A DNA stretch of 37,700 bases, from positions 1 through 37,700 of the forward strand of contig CAKQSF010000019.1 of NCBI GenBank assembly GCA_934272845.1. The letters are read 5' to 3'. Source of the stretch: an uncultured Prevotella sp. GTDB taxonomy: Bacteria; Bacteroidota; Bacteroidia; Bacteroidales; Bacteroidaceae. The notes beneath the pieces were generated by a model. It saw nothing but the letters and a program-made list of their open reading frames with translations, did not search any database and was not told the origin of the DNA. Positions 24,035 to 32,336 of this stretch are shown here, piece by piece (the stretch's first letter is position 1; each line of letters begins with the position of its first letter). The position numbers and the translations under genes were made by a program.

Positions 24035-26017
24035 CTAATTTTTGTTGCCTTTTTTCTTCATAAGACTGTAGGCATTGTATAGTCCCAGTTCTCCGGCTTT
24101 ACTAAAATCTGCTTTTGCTTGTTGTGCCTTACCTGAAGCAAGATATGCTAATCCACGGTTATAATATGCATATGACAACTGTACGTCTTGCTCTATTGCT
24201 TTGGTAAGCAGGTCTATAGCCTTATCATATTCCTGTATTCTAGCACAGAATGTGCCATAACTGTAAAGTACATTCGCATCATGTGGGGCAAGTTCAATAA
24301 GTTTATCGAAGTCACTTTGCACACCAGCCTTACGTAATGCAGCATCCTTAGGCGTCAATCCTTTCTCATATTCTACTATCATGGCACTGCATACGGCACG
24401 TTGCCACAATGCAATAAAAGAAGATGGATTTATCTGAAGATAATCATTTATGTCCTTCAACGCTTCTTGATAGTTCTGTTCTGAGGAATAAGCCACAGCC
24501 CTCGCCAACAAAAGCAATTCAGCAGTTTTTGTTTCCTTAGTCTTACGTATTACAGCCGACAAAGTATCAACTTCAGAAGCCGTCTGTACACCGCTGCCTT
24601 CACCTACACATCCTAATTGTGGGATACTAATTCCATATGAGCCGAAAGCCTCCGACATTTTCATGCGCACTGTCTCTGTAGCGTCATCATACAAGGCTCT
24701 GTTACCCATCTCTCCTTTTCTTTCAGCATAGGTCAAAGCGATATAAGGCTGATACTGTTCGGTTACCTGTCTATTTTGCACCTTACCTCGATACTCACTC
24801 TTATATTCCTGTACTGTTTCGGGATTATCCTCTACCACTACCTGATTATATTTCTCTGGGTCAATATCGCTCATCTTGCGCACTGCGGCGACCTTTTTGC
24901 TCGACCATCGCGTCTGCTTTCCAAGATGCTTATCCATCTGTGCTTTAAGAATACGAAACTCATCCTGCTCTGCTTTTGCCCTCATGCCTAAACGTCGATA
25001 ACACTCCGCACGGTAATGCAGGCCTGTCCAGAAATTAGGAAACTTTTCAATTACCTTGCTGTAATCACGTATTGCTCCACGCAGATTGCCTGTTTTGTCA
25101 AGCAAGGTGGCACGATTCAATAATGCCATTACGTTATCTGGCTCAAATGTCAGCACATAGTCAAAGTCTTCTATTGCTCTATTGTCATCGCCTACCTGCT
25201 GACGGAGCAGTCCGCGGTTATAATGAGCGAGAAAACTATTAGGGTCATATTCCAAAGCATCATCGTAGTCGCTCATTGCACCACGAAGATTATTGAGCCG
25301 CAAACGTGCAAGCGCACGATTAATAAGACTTCCCGAGTCTTTTGGTTTTAAATGTAAGGACTTAGAAAAGAATACGTCCGCATCCTTCCAATGCTCATTC
25401 TGCAAGGCAAGATTTGCCCGAAAACGCCAAGCATTAGCGTTAAAAGAGTCTACTTCCAGGCTTTTCTTTACCCAATCTTCCGCCGTTAGCGTGTCCTTAC
25501 GGTTTAGATACACCTCCGCTTTCAGCAGATACGTTGGAGCATAGTCCTTCCACTTTCCTATGATAGTATCAAGTTGCAGGAGCGCATTGTCATAATCCTT
25601 CTGCTCCATGTAACATGCCGCACGGTTATACCAATAGTTACGATTGCCTGGTTCTAAAGATATCGCCTTTGAATAGTCATCTATAGCATCCGCATATTGC
25701 TCCATTCTAATTCTTGATATTCCTCGCAGGTCATATAACTCCGTAATATACGGATTGAGTTCTATAGCCCTTGAGGCATCAGCCTCCGCCCCACTCCAAT
25801 CATCGAGATAAAACTTTGCAATAGCCCGTAACTGCCATGGTTCCCAGAGGAAAGGCTTCTGTGTCAGTGCTTGGTTAAAGTATTGTATCGAAAGGACGTA
25901 ATCCTCATAATGCAACGCCACCCTACCACTCAATATTAGTCTTTCCACCTTATATTGACCATAGATACTCAAAGAAGCGAGGAAGAACATAAGGCTCATC
26001 CCCACCCTCTTTGTCAT
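24035..26017 (-). CDS. Secreted tetratricopeptide repeat protein
   Basis: A 660-residue protein with signal peptide MTKRVGMSLMFFLASLSIYGQ. About nine consecutive TPR units fill residues 22-350 (A..DASRAIELNPY, AIDDYSKAISLEPGN, NRALARLRLNNLRGAMSDYDDALEYDPN), then a charged region without repeats, then three more TPR units at 530-650. TPR arrays hold protein partners; the partner is not known. A longer frame would begin with TTG at 26113, but that puts the signal peptide at residue 33, so the ATG at 26017 is preferred. The order ruvX-def-TPR is the same as in Bacteroides, where thrS often comes next; here DUF3256 follows. Confidence 0.85.
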   Translation of the reverse strand: MTKRVGMSLMFFLASLSIYGQYKVERLILSGRVALHYEDYVLSIQYFNQALTQKPFLWEPWQLRAIAKFYLDDWSGAEADASRAIELNPYITELYDLRGISRIRMEQYADAIDDYSKAISLEPGNRNYWYNRAACYMEQKDYDNALLQLDTIIGKWKDYAPTYLLKAEVYLNRKDTLTAEDWVKKSLEVDSFNANAWRFRANLALQNEHWKDADVFFSKSLHLKPKDSGSLINRALARLRLNNLRGAMSDYDDALEYDPNSFLAHYNRGLLRQQVGDDNRAIEDFDYVLTFEPDNVMALLNRATLLDKTGNLRGAIRDYSKVIEKFPNFWTGLHYRAECYRRLGMRAKAEQDEFRILKAQMDKHLGKQTRWSSKKVAAVRKMSDIDPEKYNQVVVEDNPETVQEYKSEYRGKVQNRQVTEQYQPYIALTYAERKGEMGNRALYDDATETVRMKMSEAFGSYGISIPQLGCVGEGSGVQTASEVDTLSAVIRKTKETKTAELLLLARAVAYSSEQNYQEALKDINDYLQINPSSFIALWQRAVCSAMIVEYEKGLTPKDAALRKAGVQSDFDKLIELAPHDANVLYSYGTFCARIQEYDKAIDLLTKAIEQDVQLSYAYYNRGLAYLASGKAQQAKADFSKAGELGLYNAYSLMKKKGNKN

Positions 26018-26119
26018 CTGTAGCGAAAGACGACACAACTTACTATCATCCTGAACAATATGCAAATACTTACTTTTTATATAACACAAGCACGACAAAA
26101 ACTGTGTTAACAAGTCTTT

Positions 26120-26683
26120 TTAACGCACACGCGGTGCCTTAACCTTATATCCACAACGGAAACGTCCTTGCAGCAAAGCACGTAGTTTTGATTTTATCAA
26201 CTGCTTTCGCAGCGGAGAAAGACGATCAATGAACATCTTACCTTCAAGATGATCGAATTCATGCTGCATTACACGTGCGAGATAACCTTCCACCCATTCG
26301 TCATGTTCTACGAAGTTTTCATCCATGTATCTTACACGAATCTTGGCTGGGCGAACCACCTTTTCGTGAATGGCAGGCAGTGAAAGACATCCTTCTTCTG
26401 AAGATGTTGTCTCTGCATCATCATATTCCTCTATATGAGCATTGATGAATACCTTGCGGAAGCCATCGTATTCAGGAAAATCTTCTTTCAACACATCAAG
26501 GTCAATAACGACAAGTCTGATATCAAGACCTATCTGTGGCGCTGCCAGTCCTATTCCTTCGCTGTCTGCAAGCGTCTCCCACATGTTAGCGATAAGAGTT
26601 TGCAATTCTGGGTAATCCTTGTCTATATCCTGCGCTATTTTTCTGAGCACAGGTTGTCCATATGTATAAATTGGTAAAATCAT
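26120..26683 (-). CDS. def: Peptide deformylase
   Basis: A 187-residue metalloenzyme that removes the formyl group from the first Met of new proteins. The three family motifs are present: [18 protein letters not shown] (metal-binding Cys) and QHEFDHLEG (two metal-binding His and the catalytic Glu). A longer frame would use GTG at 26704, but the box at 26709-26716 places the transcript start about there, and [17 protein letters not shown] at 26683 is the usual N-terminus. Confidence 0.95.
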   Translation of the reverse strand: MILPIYTYGQPVLRKIAQDIDKDYPELQTLIANMWETLADSEGIGLAAPQIGLDIRLVVIDLDVLKEDFPEYDGFRKVFINAHIEEYDDAETTSSEEGCLSLPAIHEKVVRPAKIRVRYMDENFVEHDEWVEGYLARVMQHEFDHLEGKMFIDRLSPLRKQLIKSKLRALLQGRFRCGYKVKAPRVR

Positions 26684-26708
26684 TTTTCGTTTATATTTTT
26701 GCACATAG

Positions 26709-26716
26709 CAAATCTA
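26709..26716 (-). promoter_or_regulatory. Possible internal promoter of def
   Basis: The minus strand reads TAGATTTG (TAnnTTTG) in the gap between ruvX and def, 25 bases before the def ATG. It may add to read-through from the SPOR promoter. Confidence 0.35.
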
Positions 26717-26725
26717 TCGTTAACA

Positions 26726-27139
26726 CTACATTCTTGACTGCAAATAGTCTTGTAGTATTATCGTTGCTGAAATCCTATCAACAAGCGCTTTATCGCGTCT
26801 TGCTTTTTTCCCCAACCCAGCGTCAAGCATCGTGCGATGCGCCATAACTGAAGTAAAACGCTCATCAAACCCCTCTATAGGTATTTCTGGATGCGCCTTA
26901 CGCCATTGTTCCTCAAATTTCCTTACACGTTTAAGGTTTTCTGACGGTTGACCATTTGGTTGCATAGGCTCTCCTATCACTATACGCTCCACGTTCTCTC
27001 GTTTCACGTAGTCATTCAGATAAGCCATAAGTTTTTGCGTATCCACAGTATCAAGCGCACCAGGCACAATCTGTAACATATCTGTCACAGCAAGCCCCGT
27101 GCGCTTCATACCGTAGTCTATTGCTAATATGCGCGACAT
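26726..27139 (-). CDS. ruvX: Putative pre-16S rRNA nuclease / Holliday junction resolvase-like (YqgF/RuvX)
   Basis: A 137-residue RNase H-fold protein. AIDYGMKRTGLAVTD gives the first catalytic Asp, IVIGEP the catalytic Glu, DERFTS the motif before the last helix, and LVDRISATIILQDYL the final Asp. The family was first named as a Holliday junction resolvase; in E. coli it is needed for 16S rRNA 5' end processing. It starts 6 bases after the SPOR gene and is followed by def. Confidence 0.9.
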   Translation of the reverse strand: MSRILAIDYGMKRTGLAVTDMLQIVPGALDTVDTQKLMAYLNDYVKRENVERIVIGEPMQPNGQPSENLKRVRKFEEQWRKAHPEIPIEGFDERFTSVMAHRTMLDAGLGKKARRDKALVDRISATIILQDYLQSRM

Positions 27140-27145
27140 AGAGAC

Positions 27146-27664
27146 TTATTTCTTCATCAAGAGCCAAGCGTCAGGATAAGTAGAACGCAGAGAGTTGCGG
27201 CTCTCTACTGCATTAGCCTTTGAATCAAACGTTGTAACTACTACGCGATACATATTCCTTTCAGAGTTATATGCCACCTGTGCATTGTATCCAGCCTTTT
27301 TAAGAGTATTCTGCATACCCTCAGCATTAGCGCGCACACCGAAAGAACCTACGACAACAGAATATGCTTTAAGTCCAGTTCCACTTACGACAGTAAGATT
27401 TTCAGAACGTACAGGTACGTTATCATTACCATCAGCAACAACCGTTGTCTGTGCTGGTGTCTCTACGAGTGGAGTAACGGTTGGCGTCTGAGTTTCTGTT
27501 GTTTCCTGCTGCTGCACTGGCTCCTGCTGCTGTTGCTGCTGCGCCATTTCCTGCGCCTTAGCCTTCTCATAAGCCTTGCGATAAGCGCTTTCCTTTGATG
27601 AGCCACATGATACCATTGCTATAGATGCGCACAAAGCAGCGCATATAACTACATATTTTTTCAT
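27146..27664 (-). CDS. SPOR-domain lipoprotein
   Basis: A 172-residue lipoprotein (lipobox AMVSC, Cys20 counted from this start). A helical, Gln-rich linker with a run of Q codons and a Thr/Pro stretch leads to a C-terminal SPOR domain (KAYSVVVGSFGVRANAEGMQNTLKKAG region through AWLLMKK), which binds denuded peptidoglycan strands at division sites. A frame starting at 27760 lies upstream of the promoter box at 27708-27715, so MKKYVVICAA at 27664 is the start. First gene of a five-gene operon. Confidence 0.85.
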   Translation of the reverse strand: MKKYVVICAALCASIAMVSCGSSKESAYRKAYEKAKAQEMAQQQQQQEPVQQQETTETQTPTVTPLVETPAQTTVVADGNDNVPVRSENLTVVSGTGLKAYSVVVGSFGVRANAEGMQNTLKKAGYNAQVAYNSERNMYRVVVTTFDSKANAVESRNSLRSTYPDAWLLMKK

Positions 27665-27707
27665 TACAATATTGTGTTTTAAATTAATATCTTGTTGAAA
27701 TATGCTA

Positions 27708-27715
27708 CAAAGGTA
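27708..27715 (-). promoter_or_regulatory. -7 promoter box of the SPOR-ruvX-def-TPR-DUF3256 operon
   Basis: The minus strand reads TACCTTTG, 43 bases before the SPOR ATG. Confidence 0.55.
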
Positions 27716-27791
27716 ATAAAAAATTATGTAGCATTTTGTGCATTTCGCTATTTTTAACACAATTGTTTCCCCTTTTCATTTATTTTTTTAT

Positions 27792-27799
27792 TACATTTG
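27792..27799 (+). promoter_or_regulatory. -7 promoter box of the YtxH-holin operon
   Basis: TACATTTG matches TAnnTTTG, 49 bases before the ATG at 27849. Confidence 0.5.
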
Positions 27800-27848
27800 C
27801 AACAAGAATTAAATATCTTCATTTTTAACCCTTAAAACAATATTAATT

Positions 27849-28043
27849 ATGAAAGCATTAGGTTACATTGGCGCAATCATCGGCGGAGCCGTTGCCGGCG
27901 CAACAGCAGCACTTCTCTTCGCACCAGAAAAGGGTACTGACACACGTGCAAAGATACAGGACGCAGTAAAGGACTTCTGCGACAAACATGACATCAAACT
28001 GACACGCAAGCAGATTGATGAACTTGCTGACGACCTGGAATAA
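27849..28043 (+). CDS. YtxH-like small membrane protein
   Basis: A 64-residue protein with one glycine-rich membrane segment (residues 4-25), followed by LFAPEKGTDTRAKIQD, the hallmark of YtxH-like proteins, and a short charged helix. The YtxH family is linked with general stress in other bacteria; here the role is unknown. First of three small genes in a row on the plus strand. Confidence 0.8.
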   Translation: MKALGYIGAIIGGAVAGATAALLFAPEKGTDTRAKIQDAVKDFCDKHDIKLTRKQIDELADDLE

Positions 28044-28060
28044 AATAAACATTAATTCTT

Positions 28061-28096
28061 CGAGGCGCACCGCTTTAGTGCGCCTCGATATGTTTT
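28061..28096 (+). terminator. Hairpin inside the YtxH operon (attenuator-like)
   Basis: A perfect 10-bp GC-rich stem, CGAGGCGCAC with GTGCGCCTCG (28061-28070, 28078-28087), is followed after four bases by TTTTT. It may lower read-through so that the YtxH protein is made in excess of the two later proteins. Confidence 0.6.
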
Positions 28097-28115
28097 TACA
28101 ATAAGGTCTGACACT

Positions 28116-28481
28116 ATGCTATCTAATGATGAAAATATAGAAAGGATTGCCGACTTCATAGAGGAAGCGAAACAATGGCTGACTATAAAGAAGGAGTACA
28201 CGAAACTTGACATAATAGAAAAGGTTGTAAGGCTTCTTACCACGCTGACCATTGCCTTTGTCATTGCTCTGCTCACACTTTTGGCTCTCATATACCTTTC
28301 TTTTGCTGCCGCATACTTTTTGGCGGACATGCTTAACTCCATGCCGATGGCTTTTCTTGCCGTTTGTTTGGTCTACGTTATATTGCTGTTCCTTGTTCTC
28401 GCCAACAGACGCACTTGGATAGAACGACCCATGGTAAGATTCCTCATCAGCATTTTCGAAGACTCTCCTAACAACAAATAA
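28116..28481 (+). CDS. Phage holin family (holin superfamily III-like) membrane protein
   Basis: A 121-residue protein: an acidic helical N-terminus, two membrane segments (about 42-70 and 76-100) and a charged tail. This matches the Actinobact_holin-X/phage holin III group that is common as a chromosomal gene beside YtxH proteins in Bacteroidetes, with no phage genes nearby. A lytic role is therefore doubtful; a structural membrane role is more likely. Confidence 0.75.
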   Translation: MLSNDENIERIADFIEEAKQWLTIKKEYTKLDIIEKVVRLLTTLTIAFVIALLTLLALIYLSFAAAYFLADMLNSMPMAFLAVCLVYVILLFLVLANRRTWIERPMVRFLISIFEDSPNNK

Positions 28482-28495
28482 ATCCCTAAATTGCC

Positions 28496-28789
28496 ATGCG
28501 AAAAAATAACTATACTGAGCATGCCCCTATCAAAATTGTCTCCCTTGAGACTCTCAACATACGCAAACAGCAACTAAGGGATGACTTAAACAAATCCGAA
28601 GAACAACTGGCAGACCTATGGAACGCTATGTTCCGCCAACCTAGTGAAGAAGAGTTGGGGTCTCCTACTAAACGTATTCTCGCCACAATCACCTCTGCCT
28701 CTGCTGTTATCGATGGTGCTTTGTTAGGCTGGAAACTGTACCGCAGGCTGGGAGGTACTGTCAACCTCTTCAGAAAGAAAAAGAAATAA
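28496..28789 (+). CDS. Conserved small protein of the YtxH-holin cluster
   Basis: A 97-residue protein of unknown function. Residues 18-45 are a heptad-like charged helix (LNIRKQQLRDDLNKSEEQL), residues 62-82 are weakly hydrophobic and glycine-rich (ITSASAVIDGALLGWKL), and the end is basic (LFRKKKK), as in a membrane-associated protein. It starts 14 bases after the holin-like gene and is followed by a strong terminator. Confidence 0.65.
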   Translation: MRKNNYTEHAPIKIVSLETLNIRKQQLRDDLNKSEEQLADLWNAMFRQPSEEELGSPTKRILATITSASAVIDGALLGWKLYRRLGGTVNLFRKKKK

Positions 28790-28804
28790 AGGACGGTTCA
28801 GAGT

Positions 28805-28853
28805 AAGCAGGATGTTACAAAAACACTCATTTTTGTAACATCCTGCTTTTTTT
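28805..28853 (+). terminator. Terminator of the YtxH operon
   Basis: A 19-bp stem, AAGCAGGATGTTACAAAAA with its exact complement, six-base loop, ending in a run of T bases at 28847-28853. Confidence 0.9.
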
Positions 28854-29000
28854 ATATATTCTTTTCACAAAAGCAAAATAGAGTTTTGGGGGGTTCGTTT
28901 CATGACCAGCATTGCCATTCTTAGAGATTTAAGAAAATCAAAATGTCAACGTGAGCGGTCATTTTCAAACATTATGTCAATACGGAGTATACAGTATAAT

Positions 29001-29030
29001 GTGGTTCAAAAAATTACCACTGTACTAACA
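29001..29030. repeat. Possible remnant of the MITE-like repeat
   Basis: GTGGTTCAAAAAATTACCAC followed by TGTACTAACA resembles the left end of the elements at 29519 and 30961 (GTGGTTCTATAAATTACCAC then CGTTA). The rest of 28854-29050 holds no gene; TCATGACC near 28899 and GGTCA near 28957 form a weak inverted repeat. Confidence 0.35.
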
Positions 29031-29051
29031 TACAATTTAGTTACATAAAAG

Positions 29052-29083
29052 TTTGGCTTACTGACATTTTTTTTGTACTTTTG
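29052..29083 (+). promoter_or_regulatory. Promoter of rnpB
   Basis: TTTG at 29052-29055 and TACTTTTG at 29076-29083 with 20 bases between: a close fit to the Bacteroidetes promoter. The RNA begins about 10 bases later. Confidence 0.7.
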
Positions 29084-29093
29084 CAAAATATTT

Positions 29094-29503
29094 AGGACGA
29101 CAGTGTTCCGGCTCTATCGCTGGCATCTGATAGATGCGAGAGGAAAGTCCGGGCAGCACAGGGCACTCCACTTGCGAAACTACAAGTTATTGGCGACAGT
29201 AAGTGAAAGGCAGAAGAAAATAACCGCCTCCTTTCGGGAGGTAAGGGTGAGAAGGTGGTGTAAGAGACTACCAGCCGACTGGTGACAGTCGGGCTGTGTC
29301 TGCTGGAGGCTGCAAGTTCAAGTAAACCATCGTCATGAAAGGGCTGCCCGCCCGAGAGATTATTCTCACGATGGAGGGTAGAATGCTAAGCCATTTGGCT
29401 AAACTGTTACGGTGACGCAACGGGTAGATAAATGATGGAGCAGCCGCTGACGGCGAGAGCCGCAACGGAATACAGAACCCGGCTTATAGGAACACTGTCC
29501 TCC
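29094..29503 (+). ncRNA. rnpB: RNase P RNA (class A)
   Basis: The catalytic RNA that matures tRNA 5' ends. The universal GAGGAAAGTCCGGGC core is at about 29139-29153; the 3' part has ACGGCGAGAGCCGC and ACAGAACCCGGCTTATAGG, the usual closing region that pairs with the core. Both ends pair (ACAGTGTTCC with GGAACACTGT, helix P1). Length of about 410 fits Bacteroidetes. A textbook promoter precedes it and a T run follows. Confidence 0.97.
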
Positions 29504-29511
29504 TTTTTTTT
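29504..29511 (+). terminator. T run ending rnpB
   Basis: Eight T bases directly after the closing P1 helix (GGAACACTGTCC), which can itself act as the terminator stem. Confidence 0.6.
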
Positions 29512-29518
29512 ATTTATA

Positions 29519-29777
29519 GGGTGGTTCTATAAATTACCACCGTTACGTAAAACTTAGTCAACGTAATGATGTTTTGTCATCTTTCGGTCTTTTTTCGGTC
29601 CTAGCCTGAAGTTCGTTCAGTCGTTATGCACGGCATAACTTCTTAACACACTAACACTTTGACATTGAAAGATAATGCAAACGAGTGCAATGAAAGTTCA
29701 CTTTCATGTTGCAGAGTGCAGTTTATCTTATGCAAAATAGCATCGAAATATTACGAAGTTGATTTATAGAACCACCC
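29519..29777. repeat. MITE-like element, copy A
   Basis: A 259-bp element with perfect inverted ends, GGGTGGTTCTATAAAT at the left and its complement at the right, flanked on both sides by TATA (a possible target duplication). It has no ORF. It shares the left 37 bases and GTTCAGTCG middle block with copy B but carries an additional nested hairpin at 29669-29729. It lies between rnpB and the yihY gene. Confidence 0.75.
29669..29729. repeat. Nested inverted repeat inside copy A
   Basis: AAGATAA (29669-29675) pairs with TTATCTT (29723-29729), and inside it GCAATGAAAGT (29687-29697) pairs with ACTTTCATGTTGC (29700-29712). It is absent from copies B and C, so it may be a second small repeat inserted in copy A. 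Confidence 0.5.
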
Positions 29778-29821
29778 TATAGTAATGTTACACTCCTGTC
29801 TATATATTTTTCTTACTACCC

Positions 29822-30961
29822 ATGAGGTTTAAAGAACTTACCAATACTTCCAAACTATTCATACTGGCTCTTTGGACTGACATTCAGCAAAAACGAGTTA
29901 TCGACACTGCAAGCAGCCTTACATACTCTTCATTGCTTGCTATTGTACCCATCCTGGCTGTGGTATTTGCCATAGCGCGCGGTTTCGGCTACTCTATATA
30001 CATCGAGAAATGGTTTACTACCACCTTGGCTTCACAGCCTGACGTGGCTGAAACAATGATTTCTTTTGTCAATTCATATCTTAAACACACTCAGAAAGGA
30101 GTGTTCCTCGGTATCGGACTGCTATTCATGCTGTGGACTGTGCTCATGCTTATATCAAACATTGAGCGGGCCTTCAATGACATATGGCAGGTAAAAAGAC
30201 AAAGAAGTATCTTCCGAACTATCACCGACTATATTGCCTTATTATTCCTTATACCTATAGTCATAGTCATTAGTTCTGGACTTTCTATTTGGGTCACAGC
30301 CCTAAACCATCAACTTCACGATGTTATTGTGATAGGACCTATGATGGCATTCATGATAGAACTGTCACCATACGTTGTACTGTCCGTAGCATTCACCGCA
30401 CTCTACACTTTTATGCCTAACACCAAGGTGAAAGTACGCTCTGCTATTATACCGGGAATATTGGCTGGCGTTTCATGGCAATTGTTCCAGTTAATCTACA
30501 TAAACTCGCAGATATGGATTTCAAACTATAACGCTATCTACGGTTCATTCGCCATCATTCCGTTCTTCTTGTTATGGATGCAGATTTCTTGGATTATATG
30601 CCTTGGCGGTGCCGAGATTTCTTATTGCCGACAAAACTCTGAGGATTTCTTCACTCTGTCGCCTTATAACCCGAGTTTCAACTCTCGCCTTGATATGTCA
30701 AAGCGCATTATGGCGATTATTGTAGAAAACTTTAAAAGCGGCAATCCTGCACTTACCGCCATGGATATAAAAAAACGCACAGGACTTCCTATGCGTTCTA
30801 TTAATATGCTTGTTTATGATTTGCTGCGCATTCACTTCCTTGCAGAAATAGTACATGACGAAAAGGGCGATACTGCCCGATACCTGCCTGCGGAAGATAT
30901 TACAAATCTTACTGACGCTTGCCTACACGACCGATTGGCTGACTTGAGCGAAAGACCTTAG
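29822..30961 (+). CDS. YihY/BrkB family membrane protein with C-terminal winged-helix-like extension
   Basis: A 379-residue inner-membrane protein with six hydrophobic segments across residues 30-275; family signs are ASSLTYSSLLAIVPILAV, NIERAFNDIW, TFMPNTKVKVRSAIIPG and YGSFAIIPFFLLWMQISW. Although once called ribonuclease BN, the family is not the RNase; its function is not known. After residue 290 comes a soluble part with an HTH-like stretch (MDIKKRTGLPMRSINMLVYDLL). No TAnnTTTG box was found between repeat copy A and the start. Its TAG stop is the first base of copy B. Confidence 0.85.
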   Translation: MRFKELTNTSKLFILALWTDIQQKRVIDTASSLTYSSLLAIVPILAVVFAIARGFGYSIYIEKWFTTTLASQPDVAETMISFVNSYLKHTQKGVFLGIGLLFMLWTVLMLISNIERAFNDIWQVKRQRSIFRTITDYIALLFLIPIVIVISSGLSIWVTALNHQLHDVIVIGPMMAFMIELSPYVVLSVAFTALYTFMPNTKVKVRSAIIPGILAGVSWQLFQLIYINSQIWISNYNAIYGSFAIIPFFLLWMQISWIICLGGAEISYCRQNSEDFFTLSPYNPSFNSRLDMSKRIMAIIVENFKSGNPALTAMDIKKRTGLPMRSINMLVYDLLRIHFLAEIVHDEKGDTARYLPAEDITNLTDACLHDRLADLSERP

Positions 30962-31154
30962 AGGGTGATTCTATAAATTACCACCGTTATGTAAAACTTA
31001 ATTAGTACACATTGACGTTTTGTTCCCTTTCGGGCTCTTATCAGTTCAAAGTATAAGTGCGTTCAGTCGAGGAGCACGCTACACTTCTTCTCTTACACTT
31101 TGACCTCGATAATAGCCTCGAAATATAACAAAGGTAATTTATAGAACCACCCTC
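30961..31154. repeat. MITE-like element, copy B
   Basis: A 194-bp element with ends GAGGGTGATTCTATAAATTACC and GGTAATTTATAGAACCACCCTC, one mismatch apart. The entire element is a long imperfect palindrome: TTTCGGGCTCTTATC near 31037 matches, reversed, GATAATAGCCTCGAAA near 31109, and TTCAAAGTATAAG matches CTTACACTTTGA. It lies between the convergent yihY and DUF6057-like genes and overlaps the stop codons of both. CAAAGGTA at 31129-31136 is a TACCTTTG box on the minus strand pointing into the element. Confidence 0.8.
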
Positions 31155-32293
31155 GAGTAATAATAATACCAGTAGGTGCCAAAATACGCACTACGCATTG
31201 CAGCGTTGCGGAGCACATGGTCCTTCTGGGAACGCATGGTAACAAGGAAGTCTGCGTAATCTGCCTTTATCGTCTGCCCCACAAGCGTATCTGTAACATT
31301 ATACTTCTCACAATACATTACATACGCCTCTGCATAATGCACAGGCAATGAGTCGTTTACGTGATAATATTTAGGCAAAGTCCTTGCAAAGTCCTTTAAA
31401 CGACAGTCCATAAGGTAGGCGCAAAGAAGGTAATCCTTTGCCACATCGTTTAATGTGCCACGTCGCATTTCTTTCTTAAGGAACGTATATATTGACACTG
31501 ACTTATCACGCGGCACTACTCCTATCGTCTTCCATAATAAGACATCTGACCCTAACATGAAAGCAGCGGAACAATCTGGACGGGGAGTAAGGGAGGCCGA
31601 ACCTCCTGTTATCTCATAATTAAAAAGTTTATCGCCTAACTCTCCTTTGTTAGCAAGGGCTAGCGCACGCAGCATAGTGAGGGAAGAGTCGTTATCATAC
31701 TGCGGAAACCCTATTGCCAAAGCCTTATCCCATTCTTTATCTTTACAAAGGCGTTCTACCTTCAGACGTGTATGCAACGTACGATCGGTATTTCCCATCA
31801 TATACGTGAGCGACATCATGCACACAAGCAGCAAGATGTTGGTCCACCAAGGATGTGAAAGGAAGGCCGTGCTACGCAAGGGCGACAGAAATGGCTGATA
31901 GTTGTTTATCTGCTTTATAACAAACATGTAAAGCACGAGCATCAGCGGCGTAGCAATAAGCCACCCGATAGATGTCTCCACACAACCACCTTCTACGTGA
32001 ACTGCCGTCAACAAACCCAAGAACAAGAAAGAAGGAAAGAATATCAACGAGAAAGTACGTTGTGGCAAATGCACTAACAAGTTTACTACAAATGCTACTA
32101 ACGATAGAATCAGCGTGATTATAGCCACGCCAACACCGCGATGATAATGTGTTTGCCCCTCAGCCCACACATTCTGTATCATCGTAAGCAGGTCACCCTG
32201 AAAAGAAAATACGTATGTAATGACAAAGATTACAAAAACGATAGCACACACTACCCTTACAGTAGTGGTGCTATCCTTTGAGGTATTAACCAT
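31139..32293 (-). CDS. DUF6057-like membrane protein
   Basis: A 384-residue protein. Residues 12-190 contain about five membrane segments; residues 195-375 are soluble and helical, with a repeat-like pattern (DKALAIGFPQYDNDSSLTMLRALALANKGELGDKLF). This layout resembles DUF6057 proteins of Bacteroides and Prevotella, which are usually longer; the family assignment is tentative. The final residues SRVVL and the TAA stop are encoded by the right end of repeat copy B, so the original C-terminus was probably altered by the element. It starts 43 bases after the glgB stop. Confidence 0.6.
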   Translation of the reverse strand: MVNTSKDSTTTVRVVCAIVFVIFVITYVFSFQGDLLTMIQNVWAEGQTHYHRGVGVAIITLILSLVAFVVNLLVHLPQRTFSLIFFPSFLFLGLLTAVHVEGGCVETSIGWLIATPLMLVLYMFVIKQINNYQPFLSPLRSTAFLSHPWWTNILLLVCMMSLTYMMGNTDRTLHTRLKVERLCKDKEWDKALAIGFPQYDNDSSLTMLRALALANKGELGDKLFNYEITGGSASLTPRPDCSAAFMLGSDVLLWKTIGVVPRDKSVSIYTFLKKEMRRGTLNDVAKDYLLCAYLMDCRLKDFARTLPKYYHVNDSLPVHYAEAYVMYCEKYNVTDTLVGQTIKADYADFLVTMRSQKDHVLRNAAMRSAYFGTYWYYYYSRVVL

Positions 32294-32336
32294 TGATTTA
32301 TGTTTTTATTATCCAAAGAACTTCATCTTTAGTCAC

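Noticed and set aside
28116..28481. Prophage remnant based on the holin-like gene
   Set aside because: There are no other phage genes, and the YtxH-holin pairing is a common chromosomal arrangement in this phylum.
29073..29285. Small ORF over the rnpB region
   Set aside because: The sequence is RNase P RNA; the open frame is accidental.
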